This document shows, one piece after another, positions 53,807 through 63,563 of a stretch of DNA of 64,000 nt; position 1 is the first letter of the stretch; each line of letters begins with the position of its first letter. The notes under the pieces are model-generated. The model was not told the DNA's origin. It saw only the letters and a list, made by a program, of their open reading frames with translations, and searched no databases. The stretch spans positions 1 to 64,000 of the forward strand of contig JBFJOO010000014.1 of NCBI GenBank assembly GCA_041617635.1, given 5' to 3'. Origin of the DNA: JAABRB01 sp041617635. GTDB lineage: Bacteria; Pseudomonadota; Gammaproteobacteria; Burkholderiales; SG8-39. The position numbers and the translations under genes were made by a program.

Positions 53807-54250
53807 TCATTTTCCCTTGAAGTCGAGCGACGCCGAGTTGATGCAATAGCGCAACCCGGTGGGCTCGGGGCCGTCCTCGAACACGTGCCCAAGGTGTGCT
53901 TCGCATGCCGCGCAATGGACTTCCGTTCGGCGCATGAAGAAGCTGAAGTCCTCCCGGGACCCCACGTTCTCGGGCGCGATGGGCGTCCAGTAGCTGGGCC
54001 AACCGGTTCCGGAATCGAACTTGTGATCCGAGGCAAACAGCTCGGTGCCACAGCAGATGCAGGTGTAGACGCCCGGTTCCTTGTGATCGTGGTATTTTCC
54101 GGTGAAGGCTGGCTCCGTCGCGTGCTTGCGCGCCACGCGGTATTGCATGTCGCTCAGCTGCTTGCGCCATTCGGCGTCGCTCTTGACTACTTTGGCGACG
54201 GCGCTTTTCGTCCCTTTGGTGGAATCCTGCTTCACGGTGTCTTCGCTCAT
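53807..54250 (-). CDS. msrB: Peptide-methionine (R)-S-oxide reductase
   Basis: This 147-residue repair enzyme reduces R-methionine sulfoxide. The catalytic cysteine is in RYCINSASL near the C-terminus; four zinc cysteines are in CICC and CAAC; the substrate site FDSGTGWPSYW is intact. The start has a GGAGG site 4 bases upstream. A Lys/Ser/Thr-rich N-terminal 20 residues precede the domain. A TAATAT on the minus strand about 100 bases upstream is a weak -10 candidate. Confidence 0.94.
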   Translation of the reverse strand: MSEDTVKQDSTKGTKSAVAKVVKSDAEWRKQLSDMQYRVARKHATEPAFTGKYHDHKEPGVYTCICCGTELFASDHKFDSGTGWPSYWTPIAPENVGSREDFSFFMRRTEVHCAACEAHLGHVFEDGPEPTGLRYCINSASLDFKGK

Positions 54251-54438
54251 GGCGCCTCCATGGGTCGGCCGATGTGATTCGCGCGGCCTTCGGTCAGAGC
54301 CCACGCGCGCGGTAATGGTTCCCGAGCGTCGTCGGGCGGCGCCCATATTACGCCGCGAAGGACGTACGGGCGAGTAGCCCGGGCGGACGATGCCGAGGGT
54401 GAAATGCGCGGATTTCCGCCAGAGGGCCGGCCCGCAGA

Positions 54439-55155
54439 TCAGTCGCGCTCGCGGAATGTCCGGATCCGATCGTGCAGGCCTGGCTCGGCAAGCGACACGA
54501 CCAGATCGGCCATGTCCTGAGCGCGCGTATCCCCGACGGTTGCGGCGTTCAGCCGTACGACGGCACTGGCGCCCAGGGCGACTGCGCGTGCGCGCTCCGC
54601 AACGATGTCTTCGCCCCAGCGGTCGCGGGCGGTCCGACGGTGCACGAGTCCGATACTCAAGGCATGTGCTGCGCTGACGGTCTTGCTTGCGGCGAGCATG
54701 GTGCGTGCCTGGTCCGCGCCGATCCGCGCCGCCAGGCGGCGCGTCCCGAGCTGCACGCCGAACCGCAGCCCGGGCATCCGGAAGCTTGCTTCGGGTGCGG
54801 CGATTCGCACGCCGCAGGCAACGAACAGATCGACACCGGCGCCGAAGTTCTTGCCTTGCGCGAGCCCCAGGGTCGCGAACGGCGCGTGGTAGAGGGTCTG
54901 CAGCAGCTGCTCGATGCGCACGAAGCGCCGAAGCAGTTCCCCCTCGGGCGCCGTCTCGAAATCCGTGAAGTCGAATCCCGAGCTGAAATGCTGACCGTTG
55001 CCGGAGAGCACGAGCAGACGCGTTCCATCGCGGTACGCTTCGTTGACCGACGCGTGCAGCGCCTCGACCAGGTCCGGAGAAAGCGCGTTCGCCTTCTCGG
55101 GTCGGTTCAGGGTCAGCAGCGTGACCGGTCCGTCATGCTCGACGACGAGTTCCAT
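54439..55155 (-). CDS. Enoyl-CoA hydratase/isomerase family protein
   Basis: This 238-residue crotonase-fold protein has the CoA-ester oxyanion segments GNGQHFSSGFDFTDFE and GKNFGAGVDLFVACGVR. The second catalytic glutamate position of standard hydratases is not obvious, as MPGLRFGVQLGTRRLAARIG replaces the usual PE-x-x-LG motif, so it may be an isomerase, hydrolase or another crotonase reaction. A GTG start overlapping the dioxygenase stop (55161) is possible. It is the last gene of the minus-strand cluster. Confidence 0.78.
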   Translation of the reverse strand: MELVVEHDGPVTLLTLNRPEKANALSPDLVEALHASVNEAYRDGTRLLVLSGNGQHFSSGFDFTDFETAPEGELLRRFVRIEQLLQTLYHAPFATLGLAQGKNFGAGVDLFVACGVRIAAPEASFRMPGLRFGVQLGTRRLAARIGADQARTMLAASKTVSAAHALSIGLVHRRTARDRWGEDIVAERARAVALGASAVVRLNAATVGDTRAQDMADLVVSLAEPGLHDRIRTFRERD

Positions 55156-55157
55156 GC

Positions 55158-55772
55158 TCACCCCGCGATGCGCGCCCGGACCTCGGCCGAGCGGTCCCAG
55201 AAGTTCGGCAGCTGCGAATTGTGATATCCCGACACGAATGCGGAAGCCTGCCCGGTGCGCGGATCGAACACGTGCCGCGCGACGGCGCCGATGTTCGCGC
55301 CGTACGCATGGATGCTGATCGACGGGCGGTCGACGAGGGCGTTCGACACCACGTGAATGTCGCCGATCGTGGGCGAGACCTTGTCGATGTCTCCAGGCCG
55401 CACGCGATGCTCGCCGGTCTTGCGCATCGGTCGCCCGGGTTCCGGCGGGGCGTACTCCTCGCAGAGCTCTTCGCCGCGCATCATGCCGACCAGGCCCCAG
55501 ACGGTGTGATTGTGCACCGGGGTGCGCTGGCCGGGCCCCCAGACGAAGCTCACGACCGAGAACCTCTCCCGGGGATCGCAATAGAGGAGGTACTGACGAT
55601 ACGACTCGGCGGACTCGCGGGCGACCTCGGCGGGCAGCCAATCGTCGTGGCGGACGAGCGCGGCGAGCAGCGACGCGCCCTCCGCGAAGATCCGCTTCTC
55701 GTCGGCGCCATGCAGGTCGACGAGCGTGCTCATGCGCGCGATGAAATCGCGAAACCGGGTCGGGTTCGTCAT
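55158..55772 (-). CDS. Thiol dioxygenase, 3-mercaptopropionate dioxygenase type
   Basis: This 204-residue cupin has the iron-binding histidines His87 and His89 (PVHNHTVWG) and His140 (GDIHVV), and the Ser-x-His-x-Tyr triad at 153-157 (SIHAY) of the cysteine dioxygenase superfamily. An arginine nine residues after the Tyr (Arg166) sits where mercaptopropionate dioxygenases keep their carboxylate-binding arginine. The reaction is oxidation of a thiol acid to a sulfinate with O2. Its start overlaps the CoA-transferase stop (ATGA) and its stop overlaps a GTG of the next gene, so it is tightly bound to the CoA-ester genes. Confidence 0.8.
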   Translation of the reverse strand: MTNPTRFRDFIARMSTLVDLHGADEKRIFAEGASLLAALVRHDDWLPAEVARESAESYRQYLLYCDPRERFSVVSFVWGPGQRTPVHNHTVWGLVGMMRGEELCEEYAPPEPGRPMRKTGEHRVRPGDIDKVSPTIGDIHVVSNALVDRPSISIHAYGANIGAVARHVFDPRTGQASAFVSGYHNSQLPNFWDRSAEVRARIAG

Positions 55773-56923
55773 GGTTCGCTCCCCGTATCGATGCCGAGCT
55801 CGGCCAGCACCGCGCGGGTGTGCTCGCCAAGGGCCGGAGGATTACGGTACACGGTAAAGGCCTCTTGCGTCATGCAGAGCGGCGACCCAAATGTGCGCGT
55901 CTGCACACCGCCCGGCAAGGTGATGGGCTGTACCCATCCCATGTGGTCTACCTGCGGGTCGACGAGCACCTGGGAGTAGGTGTTGATCGGCGTGCAGGGC
56001 ACGCCGCGCTCGGCAAATACCCGCAGCCAATGCCCGACCGGCTGCTTGGCGAAGTCCGACTCGAGCTGCTCCCGCAGTGCTTCCTGATTCTGCGCGCGCA
56101 GCGCCGTGGTCGCGAACCGCGCATCGTCGGCCAGATCCGTCCGCTGCATCGCCGCGCATACGGCACGCCACAGCCGGTCGTTGCCGGCTGCCATCGCGAA
56201 ATAGCCGTCCTGCGCGCGGAATGCCCGATACGGCGCATTGCGGGGGTGCGCGGAGCCGAGCTTCATCGGGTCGCGCCCGGTGCCGAAGTGCTCGCTCGTC
56301 TGCAGGGCGGCCATCCCGAGCGTCGCCCCGAGCATCGACACGTCGATGTGCTGACCCACCCCTTCGCGGTCGACCTTCCGCAGCGCGGAGACGATCGCAA
56401 AGGCGGCGTACAGGCCGGCCCCGAAGTCCGAGATAGGCACCCCGCACTTCACCGGTGCGCCGTCGCGCTCGCCGGTGACGCTCATCACGCCGCCGATCGC
56501 CTGGACCGTCAAATCGAACCCGCCTTCCTGCGCGCGCGGACCCGATTGGCCGTACGCGGAGATCGAGCAGTAGACGATGGTGGGCTTTTCCTGCGCGAGC
56601 ACTGCGTAGCCGAGACCAAGCTTGACCAGCGTGCCCGGGCGAAAGTTCTCGACGAGCGCATCGGCGGACAGCGCGAGCTTATGCGCCGCGTCCCGGTCTG
56701 CCGGTTGCTTGAGATCGAGCACCACCGATCGCTTGTTGCGATTCAGCGACGCGAAGTTCTCGGAATAGCCGCTCGTGATCGGCGGCCACTGGCGCAGGCC
56801 GTCGCCGTCGGGCGGTTCGACCTTGATCACGTCCGCGCCCATGTCGGCCAGCAGCATTCCGCAGTACGGGCCGGCAGCGACCTGGCAGAACTCGACGACG
56901 CGGATGCCGGAGAGCGGGAGCAT
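55769..56923 (-). CDS. Class III CoA-transferase (CaiB/BaiF family)
   Basis: This 384-residue enzyme has the family opening LSGIRVVEFCQVAAGPYCGMLLADMGADVIKVE, the catalytic aspartate in EGGFDLTVQA (about residue 151-160) and the late HPRNAPYRAF. It moves CoA between carboxylic acids. Its substrate is not readable, but coupling to a thiol dioxygenase suggests a sulfinate or other small dicarboxylate-like acid. It follows the exported protein gene by about 85 bases. Confidence 0.87.
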   Translation of the reverse strand: MLPLSGIRVVEFCQVAAGPYCGMLLADMGADVIKVEPPDGDGLRQWPPITSGYSENFASLNRNKRSVVLDLKQPADRDAAHKLALSADALVENFRPGTLVKLGLGYAVLAQEKPTIVYCSISAYGQSGPRAQEGGFDLTVQAIGGVMSVTGERDGAPVKCGVPISDFGAGLYAAFAIVSALRKVDREGVGQHIDVSMLGATLGMAALQTSEHFGTGRDPMKLGSAHPRNAPYRAFRAQDGYFAMAAGNDRLWRAVCAAMQRTDLADDARFATTALRAQNQEALREQLESDFAKQPVGHWLRVFAERGVPCTPINTYSQVLVDPQVDHMGWVQPITLPGGVQTRTFGSPLCMTQEAFTVYRNPPALGEHTRAVLAELGIDTGSEP

Positions 56924-57008
56924 GGCGAGAATCGCGCGAAAATGCGCATTCTACGCGACCGGCCGGTCGCGGCGGATCAGAGGGAAGCGCCGGCGCGTGT
57001 CGGCGCAC

Positions 57009-58118
57009 TCACCGATTCTCGATGCGCGCCACCATCGCGTTCGACTCTCCGCGGGTCCCTTTGTAGCCGAACGCGAACGGCAGACGCAGCGTGTCCGTGC
57101 GATTCTGGTAGGCCACCGCGAGGTCGGCCTGTCGATCGCCGGCGAAGAGCGGAATCGGGGCGGTGTAGTCTCCATACAGCCGCACGGTCCAGCCGCGCTC
57201 CTGCAGCACTCGATACGGGATCCCGGTGTCGTCCTGGACGACGAGCGCGGCGACGTCGAGCACCGTGTCGCGCAGCCGGCTGAAGTAGGGGCGGTGCAGA
57301 AGATACGATCCCGATTTCACCAGCACCATCGCGGGCTTCAGCGCGGCGAAGTACGCGGCGAGCTCGGGGGTCTGGTCGAATCCGGCGTTGCTCACATCGG
57401 CAGCGAGGTAAATCAGAACCTGCGGACGGCCGAGGTCAGGGTGGAAAAAGGAGACTCGTGCCCCATTGACGACCGGGTTGCGGCCCGGACGCGCGGCCGG
57501 CAGCACGAAACGCTCGACCCCCATGATGCGGATCCTGATCGCGCCCATGGATGCAAGGAGCGGCGGCACGACGCCCTTGATCTGCGTGGTGTCCAGCTGC
57601 TGGGCCATGTGCTTCGTCATGAAGAAGTTATGGGCCAGGAGATCCTGCAGCGCAGCGCGCATCTCGCGCAGCGTCCGGCCCACATCCGGGTCGGACATGC
57701 GATCCAGCTCGGGAATCGATCCGGGCGGCTCGAGCCCGACAAACACGTAGGCGTCACAGAGCGGAAAGAGCAGGTAGGCGTTCAGGAAATCCGGACCGCT
57801 GAAGGGATAAAAGAGCGTTCGACACTTCGGCAGGTCGCGCTCGAGTGCCTCGTCCCGCCAGGACTCGATCGCCCCGAGCCGACCGGACCGCAGCTTCGTC
57901 CATTGCGGAGCGAGCGCCTGGCGATGCGCACGCCAGGCGTCGAGCGCGGCGACGCGCGCGTGCAACGCGTAGTCCGGCACGACCCCCGCGAGCAACTGCG
58001 CGATGGAGGTGACGCGCGGATCGTAGGGCGGCGCCTCCGCGGCGCGTGCGGTCCCGCAGACGACGAGGACCAGGAGCGCCACGACACAGCGCAGCGCGCG
58101 GCGAGCGCCCGTCCGCAC
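57009..58118 (-). CDS. Exported protein of unknown function in the box cluster
   Basis: The protein has 369 residues with a GTG start and a signal peptide (cleavage near ARAA-EAP). The mature part has no membrane helix. Distinct segments are TLFYPFSGPDFLNAYLLFP and YVFVGLEPPGSIPEL in the first half and FVLVKSGS/VQDDTGIPYRVLQERGW in the second. It appears to belong to a conserved but uncharacterised family. It starts nine bases after boxB and so is probably on the box transcript, which places a periplasmic or secreted protein in a cytoplasmic catabolic operon. Confidence 0.75.
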   Translation of the reverse strand: MRTGARRALRCVVALLVLVVCGTARAAEAPPYDPRVTSIAQLLAGVVPDYALHARVAALDAWRAHRQALAPQWTKLRSGRLGAIESWRDEALERDLPKCRTLFYPFSGPDFLNAYLLFPLCDAYVFVGLEPPGSIPELDRMSDPDVGRTLREMRAALQDLLAHNFFMTKHMAQQLDTTQIKGVVPPLLASMGAIRIRIMGVERFVLPAARPGRNPVVNGARVSFFHPDLGRPQVLIYLAADVSNAGFDQTPELAAYFAALKPAMVLVKSGSYLLHRPYFSRLRDTVLDVAALVVQDDTGIPYRVLQERGWTVRLYGDYTAPIPLFAGDRQADLAVAYQNRTDTLRLPFAFGYKGTRGESNAMVARIENR

Positions 58119-58127
58119 GCTGGACGC

Positions 58128-59552
58128 TCAGTTCAGCCGGACGTACTCGTAATCGACCGGGAGATTGTTGATGCCGCGGTCCGGGGGAGCGATCCACCCG
58201 GCCATCTTGCCCGGTTCCTTCACCTGTTTCATGAGGCTGCGGACGAACGCGCGGTCGGCCTCGCTCGGTATCCACGATGGTGCTTGCCGGGCGAAATCCT
58301 CGCGGGTGATGAGCGCCCCAGCTGGGTCGGTGGCCACGCCGGCCCACGCGCCGATGGAGCGGCGAAACCGGCGCGACGGCAGCGCGAGCTCGAACGCCTG
58401 TCCCGCCCGCTTGATCGCCATGTTCCAGCGTTTGACCCCGATCTCGCAGTCCTTCACATAGGCGTCGCGCACCACTTCGTTCATCGCATTGCGCAGCGGG
58501 GCGGACTCCTTCGCGACGCCGCCGTCCTTGCCCGGAACCTCGAGTTCGTACACGGCGTCGGTACAGACGTGGTCCTCGAACTGCGACTCGTCCGGACGGC
58601 CCTTGATCCCGTTCGCGAACGTCGTCGCGGCATTCGACGAGACCTCGGATCCGAACAGATCCAGCGAGGAGGTGAACCAGTAGTTGAGATAGCGCTGAAT
58701 CGTCGGCAGGTCGATCGCTCCGTGGCGCCGGATCGCTTCCGGGTCGTCGGTCCCGAGCTCCTGCATGACTTCCAGCGTGCGCCGGATGATGCGCCCGATG
58801 CCGGTCTCGCCGACGAACATGTGATGCGCTTCCTCGGTGAGCATGAAGCGGCAGGTCCGGGCGAGCGGATCGAACGAGGACTCGGCGAGGCTCTTCAGCT
58901 GGAACTTGCCGTCCCGATCGGTGAAATAGGTGAACATGAAGAACGACAGCCAGTCGCTGACGGGCTCGTTGAACGTGCCGAGAATGCGCGGCTTGTCGGC
59001 ATCGCCGGAGTGACGCGCGAGGAGCTCCTCGGCTTCCTCACGGCCGTCGCGCCCGAAGTAGGCGTGCAACAGATAGACCATGGCCCAGAGATGGCGGCCT
59101 TCCTCGACGTTCACCTGGAAGAGATTGCGCAGGTCGTAAAGCGAGGGGCAGGTGTGCCCGAGCAGGTGCTGCTGCTCGACCGATGCGGGCTCGGTATCGC
59201 CCTGGGTGACGATCAGCCTGCGGAACTGCGCACGGAATTCACCGGGCACCTGCTGCCAGACCGGCTGGCCGTACGAGTCCCCGAACCCGATGGTGCGATC
59301 CGGAATCGCGTCCGCGAGAAAGATGCCCCAGCGATAATCGGGCATCTTCACGCTGCCATAGCTCGCCCAGCCCTGCGCATCCACGCCGACCGCGGTGCGG
59401 AGATAGACGTCGTTTCCGGCGAAATCGTGCGGCCCGAGCGCGCCCCACCACTCGAGAAACTTGGGCTGCCAGTGCTCGAGCGCGCGCTGTAGCGTGCGAT
59501 CGGTCGCAAGATTGACGTTGTTGGGAATCTTCTCGGCGTAATTGATGCTCAT
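58128..59552 (-). CDS. boxB: Benzoyl-CoA 2,3-epoxidase subunit BoxB
   Basis: This 474-residue diiron oxygenase adds O2 to benzoyl-CoA to form the 2,3-epoxide, the second step of the aerobic hybrid benzoate pathway. The iron-binding helices are visible as NVEEGRHLWAM (about 149-159) and TEEAHHMFVGE (about 238-248). The opening NYAEKIPNNVNLATDRTLQRALEHWQP is typical of BoxB. A GGAG site is 6 bases from the ATG. Its reductase BoxA is not adjacent. Confidence 0.95.
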   Translation of the reverse strand: MSINYAEKIPNNVNLATDRTLQRALEHWQPKFLEWWGALGPHDFAGNDVYLRTAVGVDAQGWASYGSVKMPDYRWGIFLADAIPDRTIGFGDSYGQPVWQQVPGEFRAQFRRLIVTQGDTEPASVEQQHLLGHTCPSLYDLRNLFQVNVEEGRHLWAMVYLLHAYFGRDGREEAEELLARHSGDADKPRILGTFNEPVSDWLSFFMFTYFTDRDGKFQLKSLAESSFDPLARTCRFMLTEEAHHMFVGETGIGRIIRRTLEVMQELGTDDPEAIRRHGAIDLPTIQRYLNYWFTSSLDLFGSEVSSNAATTFANGIKGRPDESQFEDHVCTDAVYELEVPGKDGGVAKESAPLRNAMNEVVRDAYVKDCEIGVKRWNMAIKRAGQAFELALPSRRFRRSIGAWAGVATDPAGALITREDFARQAPSWIPSEADRAFVRSLMKQVKEPGKMAGWIAPPDRGINNLPVDYEYVRLN

Positions 59553-59608
59553 GTTGGCTCCTGATGAGGGTCCTTCGATGCTCTGTTTTCTAGGAAAGCT
59601 CTGACGGT

Positions 59609-59683
59609 GTCATCCCCGCGCGCGCGGGGATCCAGGACCATTGAACGCGCGCTCACTGGATTCCCGCTTCCGCGGGAATGACG
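59609..59683. repeat. REP-like paired hairpin element between boxC and boxB
   Basis: Two palindromes face each other: GTCATCCCCGCGCGCGCGGG (59609-59628) followed by GATCCAG, and CTGGATTCCCGC-TTCC-GCGGGAATGAC (59656-59682). The outer ends GTCAT and ATGAC are themselves inverted. This GTCATTCCCGC/CTGGAT pattern is a widespread short repeat of proteobacteria. It lies in the 174-base gap between two genes of one operon. Confidence 0.75.
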
Positions 59684-59726
59684 GATATCTGCGGCCGTCC
59701 TGGTCGGTTTCGACTTTGCAGCGGCG

Positions 59727-61415
<1,689 letters not shown>

Positions 61416-61441
61416 GGTGTCTCCTTCGTGGGTTCCGTTCG

Positions 61442-62374
61442 TCAGCTCTCGAGCGCCCGGTGCAGGGACTCGAGGCTTGCTTCGATCGTGCGGCCCGCGG
61501 TGTCGACCGTGCGGTCCGCCTGGCCATACAGCGCTGCGCGTCCGGCGAGAATGCGACGCAGATCCTCCATCGCCTCGCTATTGCCCGCCATCGGCCGGTA
61601 GTCGCCTTGCGCAGCGACGCGGCTCATGTGCTCTTCGGGCGCCGCTTTCAACCACACCGTGAAGCAGGTCGAGAGCAGGAGCTCGTAGGTGGCCGGCTCC
61701 GAGACGATGCTGCCCCCGGTCGCGATCACGCACTCGTCCCTGCCCTCGATGATGCGCTCGAGCGCGCGCCGTTCATAGCGGCGATAGCCCGCCTGGCCGT
61801 GCAGCAGGAAGACCTCGTTCAAGCTCGTGCCCGCATCGGCCTCGATCTCGCGGTCGAGCTCGATGAATGCGACACTGCGCGCCTTCGCGAGCGCCGCTCC
61901 GAGGGTCGACTTGCCGGCGCCGCGCAGGCCGATCAGGGCGATGTGCTTGCGGCGATCGCTCGCCGTGGCGCCGAAATCGCGCAGCAACTGGGCGCGCAGC
62001 TCGGCCAGCTTGGCGGGCGGCAGACGCTTCAGGAACTGTTGGGTGAGGAGGAGTTCGACTGACTGGCCGTTATCGTTCCGCACCAGCTCCGCGAGCGGGA
62101 GGTTCAGTGCTTCGGAAATCTGTCGCAGAACCAGGACCGAGGAATTCCCCCGCCCCGACTCGAGCTGAGCCAGGTAGCGCTCGGAGACCCCCGAGTCGCG
62201 CGCCAGAATCTTGCGGGTCATACCGCGGCGCGCGCGCGCCTCGCGCACGCGCTCGCCAAGCCGTAGAAGGAATTCGCTTTCCCGCGGTTCGCGCACAGCC
62301 GGCTCGGCCTTGCGGGCCATCTGGTCCGCGACCACGGGGGCGCCCATCGCTTGTGGGTCTCCTGATGATTGCAT
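61442..62374 (-). CDS. boxR: BoxR/BzdR-type regulator (HTH plus shikimate kinase-like domain)
   Basis: The protein has about 310 residues. The N-terminal XRE-type helix-turn-helix (about 35-95: LGERVREARARRGMTRK, SGVSERYLAQLESGRGN) binds DNA. The C-terminal domain (about 140-310) is shikimate-kinase-like with P-loop GLRGAGKST and senses benzoyl-CoA in known homologues, releasing repression of box genes. Start is uncertain: ATG 62374 was chosen; ATG 62347 and 62419 are possible. A large palindrome lies upstream. Confidence 0.92.
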   Translation of the reverse strand: MQSSGDPQAMGAPVVADQMARKAEPAVREPRESEFLLRLGERVREARARRGMTRKILARDSGVSERYLAQLESGRGNSSVLVLRQISEALNLPLAELVRNDNGQSVELLLTQQFLKRLPPAKLAELRAQLLRDFGATASDRRKHIALIGLRGAGKSTLGAALAKARSVAFIELDREIEADAGTSLNEVFLLHGQAGYRRYERRALERIIEGRDECVIATGGSIVSEPATYELLLSTCFTVWLKAAPEEHMSRVAAQGDYRPMAGNSEAMEDLRRILAGRAALYGQADRTVDTAGRTIEASLESLHRALES

Positions 62375-62435
62375 TGATCTGCCGGCCTTCTCTATGCTGG
62401 GACCTGCACGCGAAACCAAAACAGCGAATCCGAAT

Positions 62436-62481
62436 ATGAATTATAGTGCTTGAGTTTTGCGGCGTGTGCATTATAATTCAT
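62436..62481. promoter_or_regulatory. Divergent box promoters inside a 46-bp palindrome (probable BoxR operator)
   Basis: The arms ATGAATTATAGTGC (62436-62449) and GCATTATAATTCAT (62468-62481) match in 13 of 14 positions as inverted repeats with an 18-base centre. Each arm holds a perfect TATAAT pointing outward: minus strand 62445-62440 for boxR-C-B and plus strand 62472-62477 for the flavodoxin unit. The plus promoter has TTGAGT at 62450-62455 with a 16-base spacer. A TGCA, the core reported for BzdR-family sites, is at 62467-62470. The minus promoter has no good -35. Confidence 0.65.
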
Positions 62482-62576
62482 CTTTAAGAGAAATCAAGCG
62501 TGATCCGCCTCGCCCCTGCCCGAGCGCATGAGGTGTCCATCAGAGCGGATTGCCACGCAGCCAGGAGAACGCGACC

Positions 62577-63053
62577 ATGTCGTTGGATCTGACGATTCTC
62601 GTGGGAACGATGACCGGGACCGCTCAGTTGGTGGCGCAGGCGCTCGAGCTCGTGCTCGACGACGGGGAAACTGCCGTCACGGTGAAGCCCATGGACGGCC
62701 TGGACGCGGACGTGTTTGCCGGCGGCAAGCTGTTCTTGATCTGCACCTCGACTTACGGCCAGGGTGACGTTCCTGACAATGCGAAGCAGCTCTACGAATC
62801 GCTGCAGACCGCGCGGCCCGACCTGGCGGCGGTGCAGTACGGGGTGATCGCGCTCGGTGATCGGACCTACGCGGATACGTTCTGCAACGGCGGTCAACGC
62901 TTCGACACCGTGCTGACCGAGCTCGGCGCGCAGCGCATCGGGGATGTGCTGCGTCACGACGCGAGCGCCGGAACGATGCCGGAGGAGGTGGCCGAGGAGT
63001 GGATCGGCACCTGGATTGCCGCGGCACGGGACCGCATGCAGGCGGCTGCCTAG
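62577..63053 (+). CDS. Flavodoxin-like FMN protein (MioC-like)
   Basis: This 158-residue short-chain flavodoxin has the FMN phosphate loop GTMTGTAQLVAQ (about 10-21), the flavin loops CTSTYGQGDVPDNA (about 56-69) and ALGDRTYADTFCNGG (about 97-111). It carries electrons, possibly to an oxygenase. An AGGAG site is 9 bases before the ATG. It is the first gene of the unit divergent from boxR and so probably under the same control. Confidence 0.85.
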   Translation: MSLDLTILVGTMTGTAQLVAQALELVLDDGETAVTVKPMDGLDADVFAGGKLFLICTSTYGQGDVPDNAKQLYESLQTARPDLAAVQYGVIALGDRTYADTFCNGGQRFDTVLTELGAQRIGDVLRHDASAGTMPEEVAEEWIGTWIAAARDRMQAAA

Positions 63054-63082
63054 GTGCGCCGATTGCGATCGAAGGAGGGAGT

Positions 63083-63550
63083 GTGACACCGCAGGATTTC
63101 AGTGAGCTGCTCGCGCCGGTGGCGGAGTGCATTCGCGGCAGGCCGCTCGATGCGAGCCTGCAGACCGAGCTGAACGGGAAGTTTTCCGCGGACGGCCCGG
63201 CGTTCAAGGCCATCGAGCGGGCGTGTCATGCCGCGATCGCGGCGGGATGGATGTGCAACCGCGAAGCCGGGGGCATCCGATTCGGCCGGGTCGTCAAGCC
63301 GGACGGCGGGCCAGCGGGCTGCAGCGTGGATGTGGTCGAGATGGAGAGCGTCAAGGGACCGCATCATCGCCACCCGAACGGCGAGATCGACATGATCATG
63401 CCGACATCGCCGGGCGCGAAGTTCGATGGACACGGCGCCGGGTGGCTGGTCTACGGTCCGGACAGCGCGCACCACCCGACGGTGACCGATGGCAAGGCGC
63501 TGGTGCTCTACCTGCTGCCGGGCGGCGCGATTGAATTCACCAAAACCTGA
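63083..63550 (+). CDS. DUF4863 family protein
   Basis: This 155-residue protein has a GTG start preceded by a strong AAGGAGGGA site. The His-rich segment GPHHRHPNGEIDMIMP and HHPTVTDGKALVLYLLPGG suggest a metal-binding cupin-like centre. DUF4863 includes 4-hydroxylaminobenzoate lyase-type proteins of nitrobenzoate degradation and members linked to box clusters; the function in benzoate breakdown is not established. Confidence 0.8.
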   Translation: MTPQDFSELLAPVAECIRGRPLDASLQTELNGKFSADGPAFKAIERACHAAIAAGWMCNREAGGIRFGRVVKPDGGPAGCSVDVVEMESVKGPHHRHPNGEIDMIMPTSPGAKFDGHGAGWLVYGPDSAHHPTVTDGKALVLYLLPGGAIEFTKT

Positions 63551-63563
63551 AAAGGAGCGGGCT

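Noticed and set aside
56775..59492. A 905-codon open frame antisense to boxB and the exported protein
   Set aside because: It spans the complement of well-supported genes and gives no recognisable domain.
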